From Populus alba (Eukaryota > Streptophyta > Magnoliopsida > Malpighiales > Salicaceae): DNA of 64,000 bases. The position numbers and the translations under genes were made by a program. Under the pieces are notes generated by a model. That model had not been told where the DNA came from and searched no databases. It worked only from the letters and a program-made list of their open reading frames with translations. Of the stretch, positions 45,394 through 57,911 are shown piece after piece (positions within the stretch are counted from its first letter, which is position 1; each line of letters opens with the position of its first letter). Location of the stretch: positions 14,756,318-14,820,317 of the forward strand of contig NC_133301.1 in assembly GCF_005239225.2 (NCBI RefSeq), read 5' to 3'.

Positions 45394-48300
45394 CATTCAC
45401 CAACTTAAGTCTAACAATTTCGGGAACCGACTCCACAATTTCCATACATCATAACAACTAAAGAAAAGATGCTCCAACGTTTTGTTTTTGCTTTACACAA
45501 AATGGTCATAAAACTTCCTCCAAATTCAATAAATATACATGAATTTATGAGGGCAAATAACCAAGGAAATTGAGTTTAGAGGACCATTTCCAAGCCAACG
45601 ATCTGTCAAGAAATTCTCACCATTTTTCCTACCTAGTTTTAGTTTATTTTTAAACTAAACTTGTCCTTATTGTTCTTTCAATTACATTTTCCTTACTAAA
45701 AAAAATTTTGTTGGATTGATTTTCTTTTTCTTCTTTTCTTATATTCTTCTTTTGAAAAACTTGTAAATACAAAAATAATATGTAAAATGGTCTAAAAATT
45801 ACGAAATGATCAATTTTCCAAATCACTTTAAAAATGTAATTTCTAAGAATTTTTGTATTTTTTTTAAAAATATATTAAAAACAGAGGTAAAAAAAGAAAC
45901 AAGTGATGACACATGCCATGCTAGATTGTACTTTAGGAAATAGTTAGGATATTCATACGAAATGATGAACATAGAAACTAAGAGAGAAATAATATCAAAG
46001 TGCATCGTCATAGCAAGAACCTTGCGTGAGTATAGTCTGGTCATCCATTGAAATTGAATTTGTTTGTTTGGTATTTAATATTAATTAATGATTATTTGAT
46101 GTTGAATTTCTAAACTCTAACTCACTCTCCCATTAATTTCCCAACTTCTATTCAAACCAGCTTCAAATCCTTTCAGATTTAGTCAGTAGTTAGTAACTTG
46201 TCCGGTGCTTGCGCACAAATTCTCCTAACACTTGGATTAGTTTAGAATCATATGCCACTAAATAATTTAGGATTCGACATCTCTATTTTTAAGGTTTGAT
46301 TTGAGTGATGCGATAACAGCTAGAACACAATCTTCAGCAGAACGATTCTTACTTTTTTCTGTACTGCATATCGACAACCAGCTAACCACCATAGTATAGG
46401 GTAAAGTTATAGGTTATTGTGTGCTTTACAAGCTAGGCATATAAATTGATCCATTAAAATAACTTATTTTCCAGATTCCCAGTCTGAACAATCATTCCAG
46501 TCAAGGATTCCAGCCCCGCCACCTCCAAGAGGAAACGGCTGCCCGTTGGTGTCTATGAGTTCCGGTTTTCAATTCTGAATCATAAAAATGGACAAAAATC
46601 CCTGCTCCCTTCCAGAATCGAGCAAATAATTGAAGCTCTGTGATTATTTTCTTCTCTATATCTTTCTCCTTGTTAAGCTCTCTGATTTTATTTTTCTTTC
46701 TTGAATCACGACGATCATACTTCTTGAAATTGCCTCGACATGAAGGTTCTTTCTTTTCCTAGTGCAAAAGCAAGGATGGTGGTGGGTTTCGATAGTCTTG
46801 TAGCTCCTGCGCATTTATATAAAATATCTAATAATATTATTTAAATTCCATGCATAACTTTATACATTTCTATCAATGATTATGTAAAATAGTTTTCACC
46901 AACACACCCACCTGTGCCCTGGCAACGAGAGCCGAACCATATAATCTGTTCTTCGTGCATCTTTATTTCTTCGGTACTGGGCAAGGCTGACTTGTGGTGA
47001 CTCCGTCGACGAGAATCGAGCTGGCTTGCTATAAATTTGGGGTCCCCGCATGATGAAACCTTTGGCAATTAAGCACATGACATGTCTCTCTTTGGTTACC
47101 AAATGAGAAACAGAGATTTTTGACAGATTTCGGAATTGGACAGTACATGGAATTTTAAAATCAGAAGAAGAAAATGACATGATAATGCATGGGTACAAGG
47201 TCATGTTGGAGCTGCTTGTTCATGAAAATGAGAAATAAAAGGCGATTGGAAATTATAATTCCAGCGGGAAAAAAATAAGGATGTTAAAAGAAATATTCCA
47301 CCTCAAAAACTTAAATTATTAAATAAAACTTTAAAAATAGTTTTAAAAATAATAAGATTCGAACTCTTAATACTATATTAAAAACAATCTTAATCTATAA
47401 ATTTAAATTAATGAAAAAACCAAAACAAATTTATGTTATATTCTAACCGACTGACTAGGATAACTTCATCAAATTTCCTTGATTTAATAATAAACAAGTC
47501 ATAGAATTTCCTAGCTTTAACAATGGACAAGGGAATCTTTATTTCCATAAATTAGAGAGAAAATTGTTTCAGCTGGTGGGGTAGCTTTAAGAATATATCC
47601 ATGTGTAGGTGTGTATCATTTTCCTAAATGAAGACTAAGACTAAAATTTGAATTAAAAAAAATAGTTTGTTATGACTAATTATCTTCATGCCGATTAACT
47701 TAGTTGGAAAAAGTCAACAAATAAGAAAAAAAAAAACTGGAATTTCCACTTATAAATATATTGTTCATATTGTTGTATGTACAAAAATGGAGAAATTTGA
47801 TTAGAAGTCAAGTAATAAGTTCCAAGAAAGGATGGTGATGTAGTCGGGCCTGTAATAACGAGTGATTCTAAAGAGTCATGTGTTAATCTACAATAACTAG
47901 ATAAGGATTTGCCCACAAATTATGTGGATAGTTTAGCAGATGTATTTATGAACCAATAAAATAAGTTTAAGTATAAGAGAAGGTCTAATTATGCTAGACC
48001 AAAATAAAAACCTAAAAGGACTATAATTTTTTTTATCCCACCATTAGATTGTACTCAAATTTTTACATGAGTTTCCAAAGGTTATTTTTCCTTCAGTAGC
48101 TACTGCGTCGCTACGTAAACTATTAGACTTTTAGATATTAAAAATATCATCGAAGCGCTTAATTTTGGCTATTTTTGTGATTTTCCTTCTTATTTTTGGA
48201 TTTTCTATTTATTTTGGATAGTATGCTTCTTCTTTCCTTTGTAATTTTAAATTTTTATTTTGTTTCCTAGTTTGGGTTAGGTTTTTAGTTTATTTAAGGC

Positions 48301-50100
48301 TTTGTAAACCTCCTAAAGACAGACTTCATTACTATTATTTCCAAGAAAATAAACTTGTGATTTAGAGTTCACATTTGTAACCGTTTTTGCTCATCAAAGA
48401 TTTTATTTTTTATTATTATTATTATTGTTGTCTTTAACTTCCACCCGATTGAGAACATGTAATGTATTGACTAGTTTTTTTTTTTTTCAATATTTTTATA
48501 ATTGCTAATTAGAAAAATAAAATAAAAAAAAACCAAAAACCCTCGTCTACCTTGTCAAGTAAGTTTTGGAGATAGTGAACATACTTTTCACATGAAGTTT
48601 TCTGATTCTATTATCTAATTTAACTTGTACTCTTTTATCTTATATAGATTTGTGTACGCATTCAAATTCTTCTATGCTAAGTTAGCATGTCCTCTAAAAG
48701 ATTTTTATTGCTATAATTATTATGTTTATGAAAAAATTCAGATATATTTATAGAAAAAAAATTACTTTGTATCACAACATAAAATCAAAGAAAAAAGTAG
48801 GATTTTATTGGCTTACCATTATAAGAAATATTAGGGTAAATTGAAATGAGTAAAAAAGAAAAATGAGTTACCTTAGGAAGGGTTAACAAGTAACTATTAG
48901 TATGAAACTACCAACTGCATTCAAGGATCAAATCAATAAGATTTTATGTTTTAAAGGGCTCCATATCCTCTCCACAAAAGTTTAATGTGAAATAACAAAC
49001 ATTATAACTTTGAGACACACACACTAAAGTAAATAGAAAAAATAATTCCAGAAAATTTCTTACTATAAAATAAAATTAAAAAAAGATTCATACTATGTAT
49101 TATTCAAAAACTAAATCAAATAAATTAAACCATACATGGTTTTTTTTATTATTATTATTGTATTATTCGAAAACTAAATCCAAATCAATTAAACCATACA
49201 TGTTTTTTTTTTTATTGTATTGGTATATATTTAGCACTCAAATGCTTTCCTTGTCACTTGAATCGTGCATTAGCATTACAAAGCCTAAGTTATTACACTT
49301 CGGTCCGACTTTTTTATCTTGTCCATGACTAAAGTTAAGTTATTGAACTGGGTTCATATGTTTCAATTTTTTAATTTAAAACAAGAACAATTTAAAAAAA
49401 AATCATATCAAGTTTTGACCAGGTCAAATAGGTCATAACTTAATTTGTCAAGCTAATTAAGTTAAAATGAGTGTTGCACCCAAACCAAACCCAAGTTTTT
49501 AGGGTTATTTTTCAATATTAATAATATATTTTTTTAAAATTTATTAATTGTTATATTAGTAATATTCATTATAATAAAAATAATAATATTTTTTAATATA
49601 AATAATAATATTAAACTTGTATAACCCAAGTTTAAGTGGGTATGGTTGCAACTCCATGCCAAAAGCAGATATGGGCCTGAGTGCAAGGGCATGTCATAAA
49701 AGTGTGATAACTAAATAGAAAAAAAAATTAATATTAAAGAATAAAATTAAAAAAAATAATTGAAAAAGAAAAAAAAACAAAGCAAAACACTATTCTAATG
49801 AATAGTGCTTTTCGAGGAGGGATACAATAAAGTCCCCTTATAAAATCACAATAATCTAATGAAAAGTAAACAAAACAAATCATGAAATTTACTTTTTAAT
49901 CAAATTGATATTAAAAGATAAAATTAAAAGAAAAAAACTAATTAAAAAAAGAAAAAAAATAAATCAACTGGATTAACCCATTAAACCTAGTTAAACCGTC
50001 AAACTGAGATTCGTGTCATAAAAATATGATAATTAAATAAAAAAAATTTAATAATAACAAACTAAATAAAAAAAACAAAAAATATATATATAACTAAAAG

Positions 50101-50362
50101 CATCAGTCTTTTCACTGTGGATTGCACAGTGCAATCCAACAGTAAAAGAGGTCGATCTCCTTTAATTATAGTTAATTTTTGTGCCAATCCACAGTAAAAA
50201 GAGGTCAATCTCCTTTAATTATAGTTAATTTTTAACTGTAGATGATACAGTGCAATCTACGGTAAAAAAAAGTTAATATTTTTTAGTTATAGTTAATTTT
50301 TTCTTTTAAATTTTACAGAGCAATCCACACAGTAAATTTAGTTGATCTCCTTAGTAATAGTT
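50101..50362. repeat. short tandem repeat array upstream of bHLH copy 4
   Basis: Four diverged units of about 60-70 bp, each with a CAATC(C/T)AC..AGTAAA part, then GTCGATCTCCTTTAATTATA and GTTAATTTTT. The first unit includes the palindrome GGATTGCA-CAG-TGCAATCC (50119-50137). It starts about 650 bp before the copy 4 ATG. Confidence 0.75.
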
Positions 50363-50479
50363 AATAAATATATAATTGGGTTTATTTAATCATGAATATA
50401 TAATTGGATGTTGCATCACCCAACAACCAAAACAAATTAGAATTTGCATATTGTCTTTTCTAATACTGAAAATAGTAAT

Positions 50480-50754
50480 TAAGCATTTATACATGATCAA
50501 GCTCTTCCGCGGCTTCTAGCCCACATCCTATTGGACGGTTATGGTCCTTCCAGGAAGCATCAAAACATAAGACACCGTAACAACACGTGGCTCGAGGGCT
50601 CCCCCTCCTCCTCCCCCCTTCTCCCTCTATAAACAAGTTGTGGCTTCTCAAAAACAAACACTAAAGAAAGGGAAAAACACCCACCATTTGAGGAAGTCAT
50701 AGTTTCCCCCTTCTATCACTCTCTCAAAAACATAAGCTCACCCTTCCGAAACCC
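50480..50754 (+). promoter_or_regulatory. bHLH copy 4 promoter with G-box and TATA box
   Basis: ACACGTGG contains a perfect G-box CACGTG at 50584-50589. A pyrimidine-rich CTCCCCC stretch follows, then TATA box TATAAA at 50628-50633, about 120 bp before the ATG at 50755. A G-box 40 bp upstream of the TATA box is a typical bHLH or bZIP binding position. Auto- or cross-regulation within the cluster is an inference. The sequence is unlike the copy 1-3 promoters. Confidence 0.65.
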
Positions 50755-53700
50755 ATGGAACCTATTGAAAATATTGGCGAAGAATACCAAAATTATTGGG
50801 AGACTAAAATGTTTCTCCAAAATGAAGAGCTTGATAGGTATAGTGTGTGTGAGCATACCCTTTCCATGCATGGATTCTTGCTTCGTTTTTCTTGTAACTT
50901 GCTAAGGTGGCTTTTTTTTTTTTTTTTTTTTTGAGGCAGTTGGGCAATAGATGAGGCCTTTTCAGGGTACTACGACTCAAGTTCGCCGGACGGAGCAGCC
51001 TCATCGGCAGCCTCTAAGAATATTGTTTCCGAAAGGAATAGGAGGAAGAAGCTCAATGAAAGACTCTTTGCACTTAGAGCCGTGGTCCCCAACATTAGTA
51101 AGGTGATGACATCAGCACTTCCCAAATTTTGTTTCTTTCTTCAAGTTCTATCTTTAGATAAATTATTGAGTGTGATTTGGACTCTTCATGAGTTGATTAT
51201 TTTGTTCTTCTAGATGGACAAGGCGTCAATAATTAAGGATGCCATTGGCTACATCCAAGAATTGCATGATCAAGAGAAAAAAATCCAAGCTGAACTACTT
51301 GAACTTGAATCTGGGAAATCGAAGAAAAATCATGGAGGTTTTGGTGTACATTACCACCAAGAGTTGCCAGTCTTATTGAGATCCAAGAAAAAGAAGATTG
51401 ATTATCAATTTTGTGATTTTGGAGGATCCAAGATTTCTCCTATTGAGCTTCTTGAGGTATTTCCCTTCGTCTCTCCTTCTCTTATGGCACTGCTGATTCG
51501 TTGATTTTCTTTCCTTTTTTTTTTTTTTTGTATATTCGTTTGTTGATGTTAACATCATATGGCATGTAGAAATGGTGGGGTGATTTTATTTATTTTTATT
51601 TTTATTTATTTATTTTGCGCGGCAGCTAAGGGTTGCTTACATGGGAGAGAATACATTATTGGTGAGCTTGACATGCAATAAAAGAACAGACACCATGGTG
51701 AAACTTTGCGAGGTTTTCGAATCATTGGGACTCAAAATTATTACAGCAAATATCACGACTATCTCAGGGAGAGTCTTGAAGACTGTCTTCATTGAGGTTA
51801 GTCTCTTTAATTAATTAATTTTTTCTCCTATATATATATATATATATCATTTCACGCATCTCCACATGTCACAGTACACATGGCACTAATTAAAACCAAA
51901 CGAGATTGAAGACTTTGAGTGATAAGCTTTCTGCAACACGACAAATTAACCATTAAGACTAAGAGTTCTTGTTTTTTACCATGTATCATCATGATTGATG
52001 AATATAACTACTCTACACGGAGATGTTATAATATCTTCTAATAATTGATAAATTATGGGTTGATTTAGAATCAAAATAGTAGTTCACGTTCATTAATTAA
52101 GATAAAAGATTGCTGCGAAGATATTTCAGGTAATAAAATCCCACAACTTTCAAGATAAACCACCACCCATTAAGACGTAAAAATCAAGTTTATTTTCAAA
52201 CTAGAGTGCAAAGATCAATCATATTTTTGGTAAAAAGTTTGCTGGTGTCATGATATTGATGTAGTTGTGCTAGCTGTGATGTGAACACCCTCTTCTTTTG
52301 GCTTATATATATATATATATAGACACCTACCTAACCAAAACAAAGAGAAAAGAGTGAAAAATCAAACAAATAAATAAACATATTAACGGTTAGGATACCT
52401 GGTGGTTTAGTTAGCATCCCCTCATCAAAAAGACGAGTATTCAAAGGGCAAAGTGATGGAAGTGGCATAAAGAAAGTGAGGCATGAATAGTTGGAAACCG
52501 ATAAGACCACTTTAATAAAGTGGGATCATACCATTAGGATATTAATAATTTGGGGCAATCATGATTGGTGCAGGCCAGAGTATTCGAATAAAAACAATCG
52601 TGACACCAAAGTGATGAGGGGACCCCATCAATTTTCCACCATGTACAAGCATAAATAATCTTTTCCCTCTCTAGTGATCTAACCCCTTCACAATTGTTTT
52701 GTGGGAATTAGTGGGATCTTGTGAAGATCTTTTTTCCACTCCACAAACTACATCACTTGAAAATATGGGTCTTATTAGATGAATAATATAAAGGGATGTT
52801 TGGTAAGATGTTTTTAAAAATACTTGAAAATGTATTAAAATAATATTTTTTTTTATTTTTAAAAAATTAGTTTTAACATCATATCAAAATAATATGAAAA
52901 TACTAAAAAAATTAAATTGAAATAAATAAAAAAGTTTCAATTTTTTTTTAAAGTGTTTTTACAATGTAAAAATAAACAGGGTCTAAATCAAATGTAAAAA
53001 ACTCAATGATAAATAAAAAGATCACTAAAATCATTGTTAAACTTCATCCAATGTTGACCTAATACAAATTTTGAATCACAGATCAAGTAGGTTAAACTGG
53101 ACCCGAGTTAAGTTTCGAGTCAATCGAGTCCTAGATCAGATTAAGTTTGATAATAGTTATAAACCATATCAACTCTCAAATGATTTTTTTTTTTAAACCA
53201 AACCCAAGTTAGGTTTTGAATTTATTGTGTTTTAAAGTGTGATATCAGTTTTAAGTTCAAAATGTTTTTTTTGTTCGGAAATGTATTAAAATAATATATT
53301 TTTTTTATTTTTAAAAAATTATTTTTAATATCAAAATAATTTAAAATAAAAAAAAATGATTTGTTACAAACACAATTTCAATAACGTTTTCAAAATATTA
53401 CCTAAATTTAATAATAGTGACTCGTTACATTTACAATAAAAACAAATAAATTGTAAGTGAAATTTCAATGGTTCATGAATGGGAGCCGCAATAAATAAAC
53501 TGAAAACGTACAACAAGATTCAGATTTTCTAGGTGTCCATATCACAGATACAATGTATTCAATGTTTCCCATATGCAATGTATTTTCAAATATGGAGAAG
53601 CAAAAGCACGTTAGTCTCATGGCATAATAAAAGGATGAGATATGCATACAAACAAAAACCCTTCTAGTAATCAACCTTGCCGTTTCATATTTGTATAACC

Positions 53701-55182
53701 TTTTTTTATTCCCTAACAATAGCTTCATGGCACAATGCAAAAGCATGGTGTAAAATTCAGCCGATTTGACAAGTTAATCCAAGATTTAGATAGGTCCTGA
53801 ATTTAAAAAAAAACAAAGTAAGAAACTAACTCGATCTAATCTAGTTAAGAACTTAGATTGCTTTATTATCTAGTCCACCCAAGATAAAACATAATCAAAA
53901 CTAGATTAGAATCTTACGAATTTTTTATTAAAAAAAATATTTGTCATGACAATATTGTTTTATAATTTTTAAAAGAAATTGGAATAATATAAAAACTTTC
54001 CTATAAAACTACCCCACCATAAATGGTTGAAAATGAGGTCTACATGATATTGTATTAGGATATGCTATAAAGAATAAGATGGGAGGGTTTTGAATTAATT
54101 TATGTGTGATATGGATAGCTAGATATCATCAACATTTTGTCGTCTGTTTATTTTTTTGAATTGTTTATTCACCTTTGTTTTGTGTTCATTACATTTAAAA
54201 CTGGAAATTAAAACACCTGCTATTTTTGAAATTTGTGTTCAATCACTAATTAAGACAATTTTTAACCTGTTCCACGACTGGACTACGGGATTTATTAGGG
54301 TATTATCCTGTACTCCATTGTCCTCGATTTCCACAAACTACGGCATATTTATTTATTTATTTACTAATTTTTTATATATCAAAATTAAAGAAATTTTCAT
54401 AGAACCTAATCCCAGATTCGGGCAGCGGATTGAAAGAATTAACTTATGAATTAGCTTGTCAAGTTTTTACTAAAAAAAATCCACTTAAAAGATGCCGGTT
54501 TAAGGATTTTTAAAAAAATTAAAACAATATAATTTCAATAAAAATAAAATAAATTATGTTTTTTTACCGGCTCGGCTCAACCCAAACCCTTTATCAACGG
54601 GTCTCCACGATGCCGGTCCAGCTATACAAGAAATTTCAATTATGGAAGCATTATTATCGCATTGGTGAGTACAATATTCTCATAATAACATAACATCAAC
54701 ATCATTCAATGGTTGGATTCTAGCTGTGTAATGGTAAAGACAGAATTGTCTATCTTCTTTAGTAGCAGTTAACTCCATCTTTTTCTGTGCCTAGTTGTCA
54801 CATCAAGCTTTGTTATATTAAAATAATTTTCTTTTATTTTTAAAACATTATTTGTAATATTAATACATTAAAATAATCTAAAAATATAAATAACCAAAAA
54901 AAATTTAAAAAAATATGTCAGTTCAGTCTCCTTTACCGATTGTTGATGCTTGTAATGAAGATCGAAATCAGCTATAAGATTTATTTTTGTGATGTATATA
55001 AGAAAAAAAGATAGATTTTGGTTTGAAGAATAATTAAAAATATACATAATAATAATAATAATAACAAAACGTTTGTCAAACTTGTCTTGCAGGCAGATGA
55101 AGAAGAGAAAGATCAATTGAAGATAAGAATTGAAGCAGCCATTGCAGCTCTTAATGATCCACCAAGTCCTATGAGCATGTAA
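50755..55182 (+). CDS. bHLH35: bHLH copy 4: bHLH35-type transcription factor, closest to Arabidopsis bHLH35
   Basis: Exons 50755-50837, 50940-51102, 51214-51456, 51626-51796 and 55093-55182 join in frame (750 nt, 249 aa), all GT-AG. The protein begins MEPIENIGEEYQNYWET. Residues 28-33 are SWAIDE, and YYDSSSPDGAASS follows. The bHLH domain is at about 52-101: basic NIVSERNRRKKLNERL, helix 1 to VVPNISK, helix 2 MDKASIIKDAIGYIQELH. The ACT-like domain is at about 164-235, including LRVAYMGENTLLVSLTCNK, MVKLCEVFESLGLKIITA and SGRVLKTVFIEADEEEKD. It ends PSPMSM. MDKASIIKDAI and VVPNISK match Arabidopsis bHLH35 better than copies 2-3 do, so this may be the ancestral-like copy. Intron 4 is 3296 nt, against 695 and 365 nt in copies 2 and 3, and contains a Tourist-like MITE. 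It is nuclear by family; its DNA targets are not shown by sequence. Confidence 0.94.
51797..55092 (+). other. expanded intron 4 of bHLH copy 4
   Basis: GT-AG intron carrying a bounded MITE (52792-52983) and AT-rich MITE relatives at about 53265-53400 and 54805-54910. The open frame at 54156-54449 has no recognisable motif. About 54560-54630 has a GGCTCGGCTCAACCC and ATGCCGGTCC segment like the GC-rich repeat family. Confidence 0.7.
52792..52983. mobile_element. Tourist-like MITE in intron 4 of bHLH copy 4
   Basis: The left end AGGGATGTTTGGTAAGATG and right end TAAAAATAAACAGGGTC form imperfect inverted repeats of the (G)GxxxTGTTTGGT type. The flanks carry TAA at 52789-52791 and 52984-52986, the 3-bp target duplication of PIF/Harbinger elements. 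192 bp, non-coding. Confidence 0.7.
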
Positions 55183-55790
55183 CTAGATTAATATCAAATC
55201 CAAGCACAATGGATATCACTTTGCAACCATGCATTTTCTTTTTCCTTTTTATCTTCTTTTCTTTTTTTTTTTCTCTTTATTGAGGTTTTTCCTCCTTGTT
55301 TCCTTGATGAAGGGTTTAAAATAGTAGAAATCGTATAAAAAAACGCATGTATGATCACTAAACTTGGATTTCATTTGACGGTTTAATTACTAGTATTTTA
55401 AGCAAAAAGAAAATTATAACTTCTTAGAATAAACAGATTTTGCTTATGGGATTTTAGATAAATTCTCTGCTTTTTAGAAGTTGTAACATAAAATCTCAAA
55501 GCTTTGAGGAAAAAGAAAGTGTTTTCTCATGGCCGTAGGCCGAAGTACATAAAGGAGGCCTCGAGGCCATCGTTCATCAAAAAGCTAGGAAGAGATGCTT
55601 AAATTTTCAAATTTTAAGATATGGCCCATCTTGCTGGATGGAATATATTGAGGAGCACTAGCACATGCCTTAAGAACAAATTTATCTGCAGGAATATTTG
55701 CGAGTGGTTAAAAATAAAAAAAAAGGTGCTTAGAAAAGATAATGCTGCTGTCACTTTATAGTTCATTCCAGATGATTTCCCGCCATGGGT
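55183..55790. other. 3' flank of bHLH copy 4, no gene seen
   Basis: Presumed 3' UTR (pyrimidine-rich at 55235-55310), then a short stretch with GGAGGCCTCGAGGCC near 55556. No repeat module of the copy 1/2 type is present here. Confidence 0.5.
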
Positions 55791-55794
55791 TAAG

Positions 55795-57245
55795 TTAATT
55801 TAACATAAAAAAACATATTCAAATGTTCATATTTTTTCCTTAACAGTAAGAAAAATTATATGATAATTTACTCGATTGACTTTACTGGTTTAAAAACAAT
55901 TCATATAACCCATAAAAATAATATTTGAAGATGATATCTTTTTTTAATATTAAAATAAAAACATATTAGATTGACCTAAGACAACCCAAGTTATGAGACA
56001 ACGTGTCAAATTCGTGACCCGTGTTATGAGATTATGATAACCTTATAAAAAACATATAAAAAAAATTATTAAGTCTAATTTTCAATTAACTTAATATTGA
56101 AAGATAAAATTAAAAAGAAATTAATTAAAAAACGACCTAAAAAAATAACCTGGAGTAACATGTCAAACTTGTAACCCGTGTCATAAGACCTAGATAACCC
56201 CATAAAAAGCAAATCAAAACAAATTACGAATTCCAATCCCCAACCAACCCAATATTAAAGGATAAGATTAAAAAATTCAATAAAAAACAACCTGAGTAAA
56301 TACACCAAACTAATGACTCGAGTCATCAGACTAAAGATAACCTTATATAAAAAAATAAAAAAAAAATAACATAATTTAACTCGGGTTAACTTGTCATATC
56401 CATGACTTTGATCTTGAGATTAAGATGACCACATAAAAAGAAAATCAAAACAAATTATAAAATTCAATTCTTAATCGTCCTTGTCAGTCGTAATATTGAA
56501 CTATGAAATTTATAAAAATCTTAATTAAAAAATAACATAAAAATAAATCAAGTAGATCCAAGTTAATTGTTAAGTATTTTTCTTGAATTATAAAACCGGA
56601 AAACAAATTATGAAGCCTAATTCTCAATTAAATACAATATTAATTGACGAAATTGAAAAAAAAAATTAAGTCAATTGGATTAACCCGTCAAACTTATAAC
56701 CCGAGTCATAAGACGAGAATAACCCAATAAAAAACAAATCCAATATTAAAGGACACGTGACCCAAGTTATGAGACCAATAATAACCTCTTAGAAGAAAAG
56801 AAAAAAAAAAAAACAACCTGATTTAACTAGGATTAAAATATCAAAACCAGTGATCTTAATCATGAAACCAAGATATTCTCATAAAAAACAAGTTACAACA
56901 AATTATAAAGCTCAATTCTTAACTGATCTAATATTAAATGATAAAATTAAATAAAAAATCAATTAAATAAAAGACAAAAACAATCCAAGTCAACTCGGGT
57001 TAACCCGTTAAATACTATTCTTGGATCATGAGACCAAAATAACCTAATGAAAAATAAACAAAACAAGTCATAAAATTTAATTCTCAATCAAATTAATAAT
57101 AAATGATGAAAATAAAAAAAAACTTAAAAACAAAATATAAGTCAACTGGATTAATCCGTTAAACTAGATTAACTTATCAAACTCGAGATCCATATTATAA
57201 GAATATGATAACTAAATAAAAAAAAATCTAATATTAAAAAAAAAT
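55795..57245. repeat. degenerate satellite-like array, about 130-150-bp period
   Basis: A phrase set recurs about nine times: AACTCGGGTTAACC or CAACTGGATTAACCCGT, CAAAC(T)..TGACCCG(T/A)GTCAT(A)AGAC, GATAACC(T/C)(C/T)ATAAAAAA, AAACAAATTATGAA(G/A)(T/C)CC, AATTCTCAATCAA and ATATTAA(A)GGATAAAATTAA. Copies are strongly diverged. Single units occur near 49440 and 49810-50050, and complements at 27.4-28.0 and 33.0-34.2 kb. Confidence 0.7.
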
Positions 57246-57692
57246 TATTGATTGAAAAAAAATATATTGTTAAGCAATAGTATCAAGAACAATCTATTTT
57301 AGTTTATAGTTAATGAAGACCAAATTACTATTTAAAACAAGAGTTTTTCATTACAATTAAACTAATAATACTGTTAAGGAATACTATCAAGAACAATCTA
57401 TTTTCAAGGGAAAAAAATGGTGGAACGTAAGATAAACATGTTAATTATAGGATCAATAACCTTTTTATATAAACATTAAAATAATTGTGGCATTTTGATT
57501 TTGATTTCTTTGTTTTTCTTGTTGTTTTCTAATAAACTTGTTTGTTTTGATTATTATTTTTTTTAGTTTTTTTTTAATAATGCACTTAAATAGCTAATGT
57601 TATCCAGACTTAAAAGAATTTGTATCATTTCCTTTTCTCAGTCCCAATCTCAACTTCAAGCTTACCAGTCCTAACCTCCAACGCTTGACTTC
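57246..57692. other. AT-rich intergenic
   Basis: A near-direct repeat AATACTATCAAGAACAATCTATTTT occurs at 57278-57300 and 57382-57405. No gene seen. Confidence 0.5.
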
Positions 57693-57695
57693 TAA

Positions 57696-57908
57696 GAGCG
57701 TGTTTGGTAGTGTGGTAGCGGTTGCTTTTCAAATAGCTTTTCGTGCCGAAATACATGCTAATGATGTTTTTTTTATTTTTTAAAAATCATTTTTGACATC
57801 AGCACATCAAAACGATCCAAAAAGTACAAACCGAACTCAATTTTAGCAAAAAAAAAAAAAATTAAAATTTAACGAAACACAGTTTTGACCGCACTACCAA
57901 ACGGTCCC
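57696..57908. mobile_element. Tourist-like MITE, well bounded
   Basis: The left end is GAGCGTGTTTGGTAGTGTGG. The right end, complemented, is GGGACCGTTTGGTAGTGCGG. TAA flanks both ends (57693-57695 and 57909-57911), matching the PIF/Harbinger target duplication. The 213-bp interior has no coding capacity. Its interior phrase (AAATACAT..TAATGATG..TTTTTAAAAATCA) identifies related, more decayed blocks throughout the window. Confidence 0.85.
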
Positions 57909-57911
57909 TAA

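Larger units (their letters stand above)
43582..50095. other. gene-poor AT-rich intergenic
   Basis: No supported gene. It holds the directly repeated element at 44878-45172, a 64-nt AT microsatellite at 45327-45390, and an inverted member of the 19.6 kb short repeat at about 46990-47130. A possible exon-like scrap lies at about 46470-46560 (acceptor-like TTTTCCAG, then an open stretch), unassigned. About 49420-50050 has phrases of the 55.8-57.2 kb array. Confidence 0.4.

Noticed and set aside
55795..57245. regularly spaced repeats as a CRISPR array
   Set aside because: Units are degenerate and AT-rich with no conserved short repeat plus unique spacers, and the DNA is plant nuclear.
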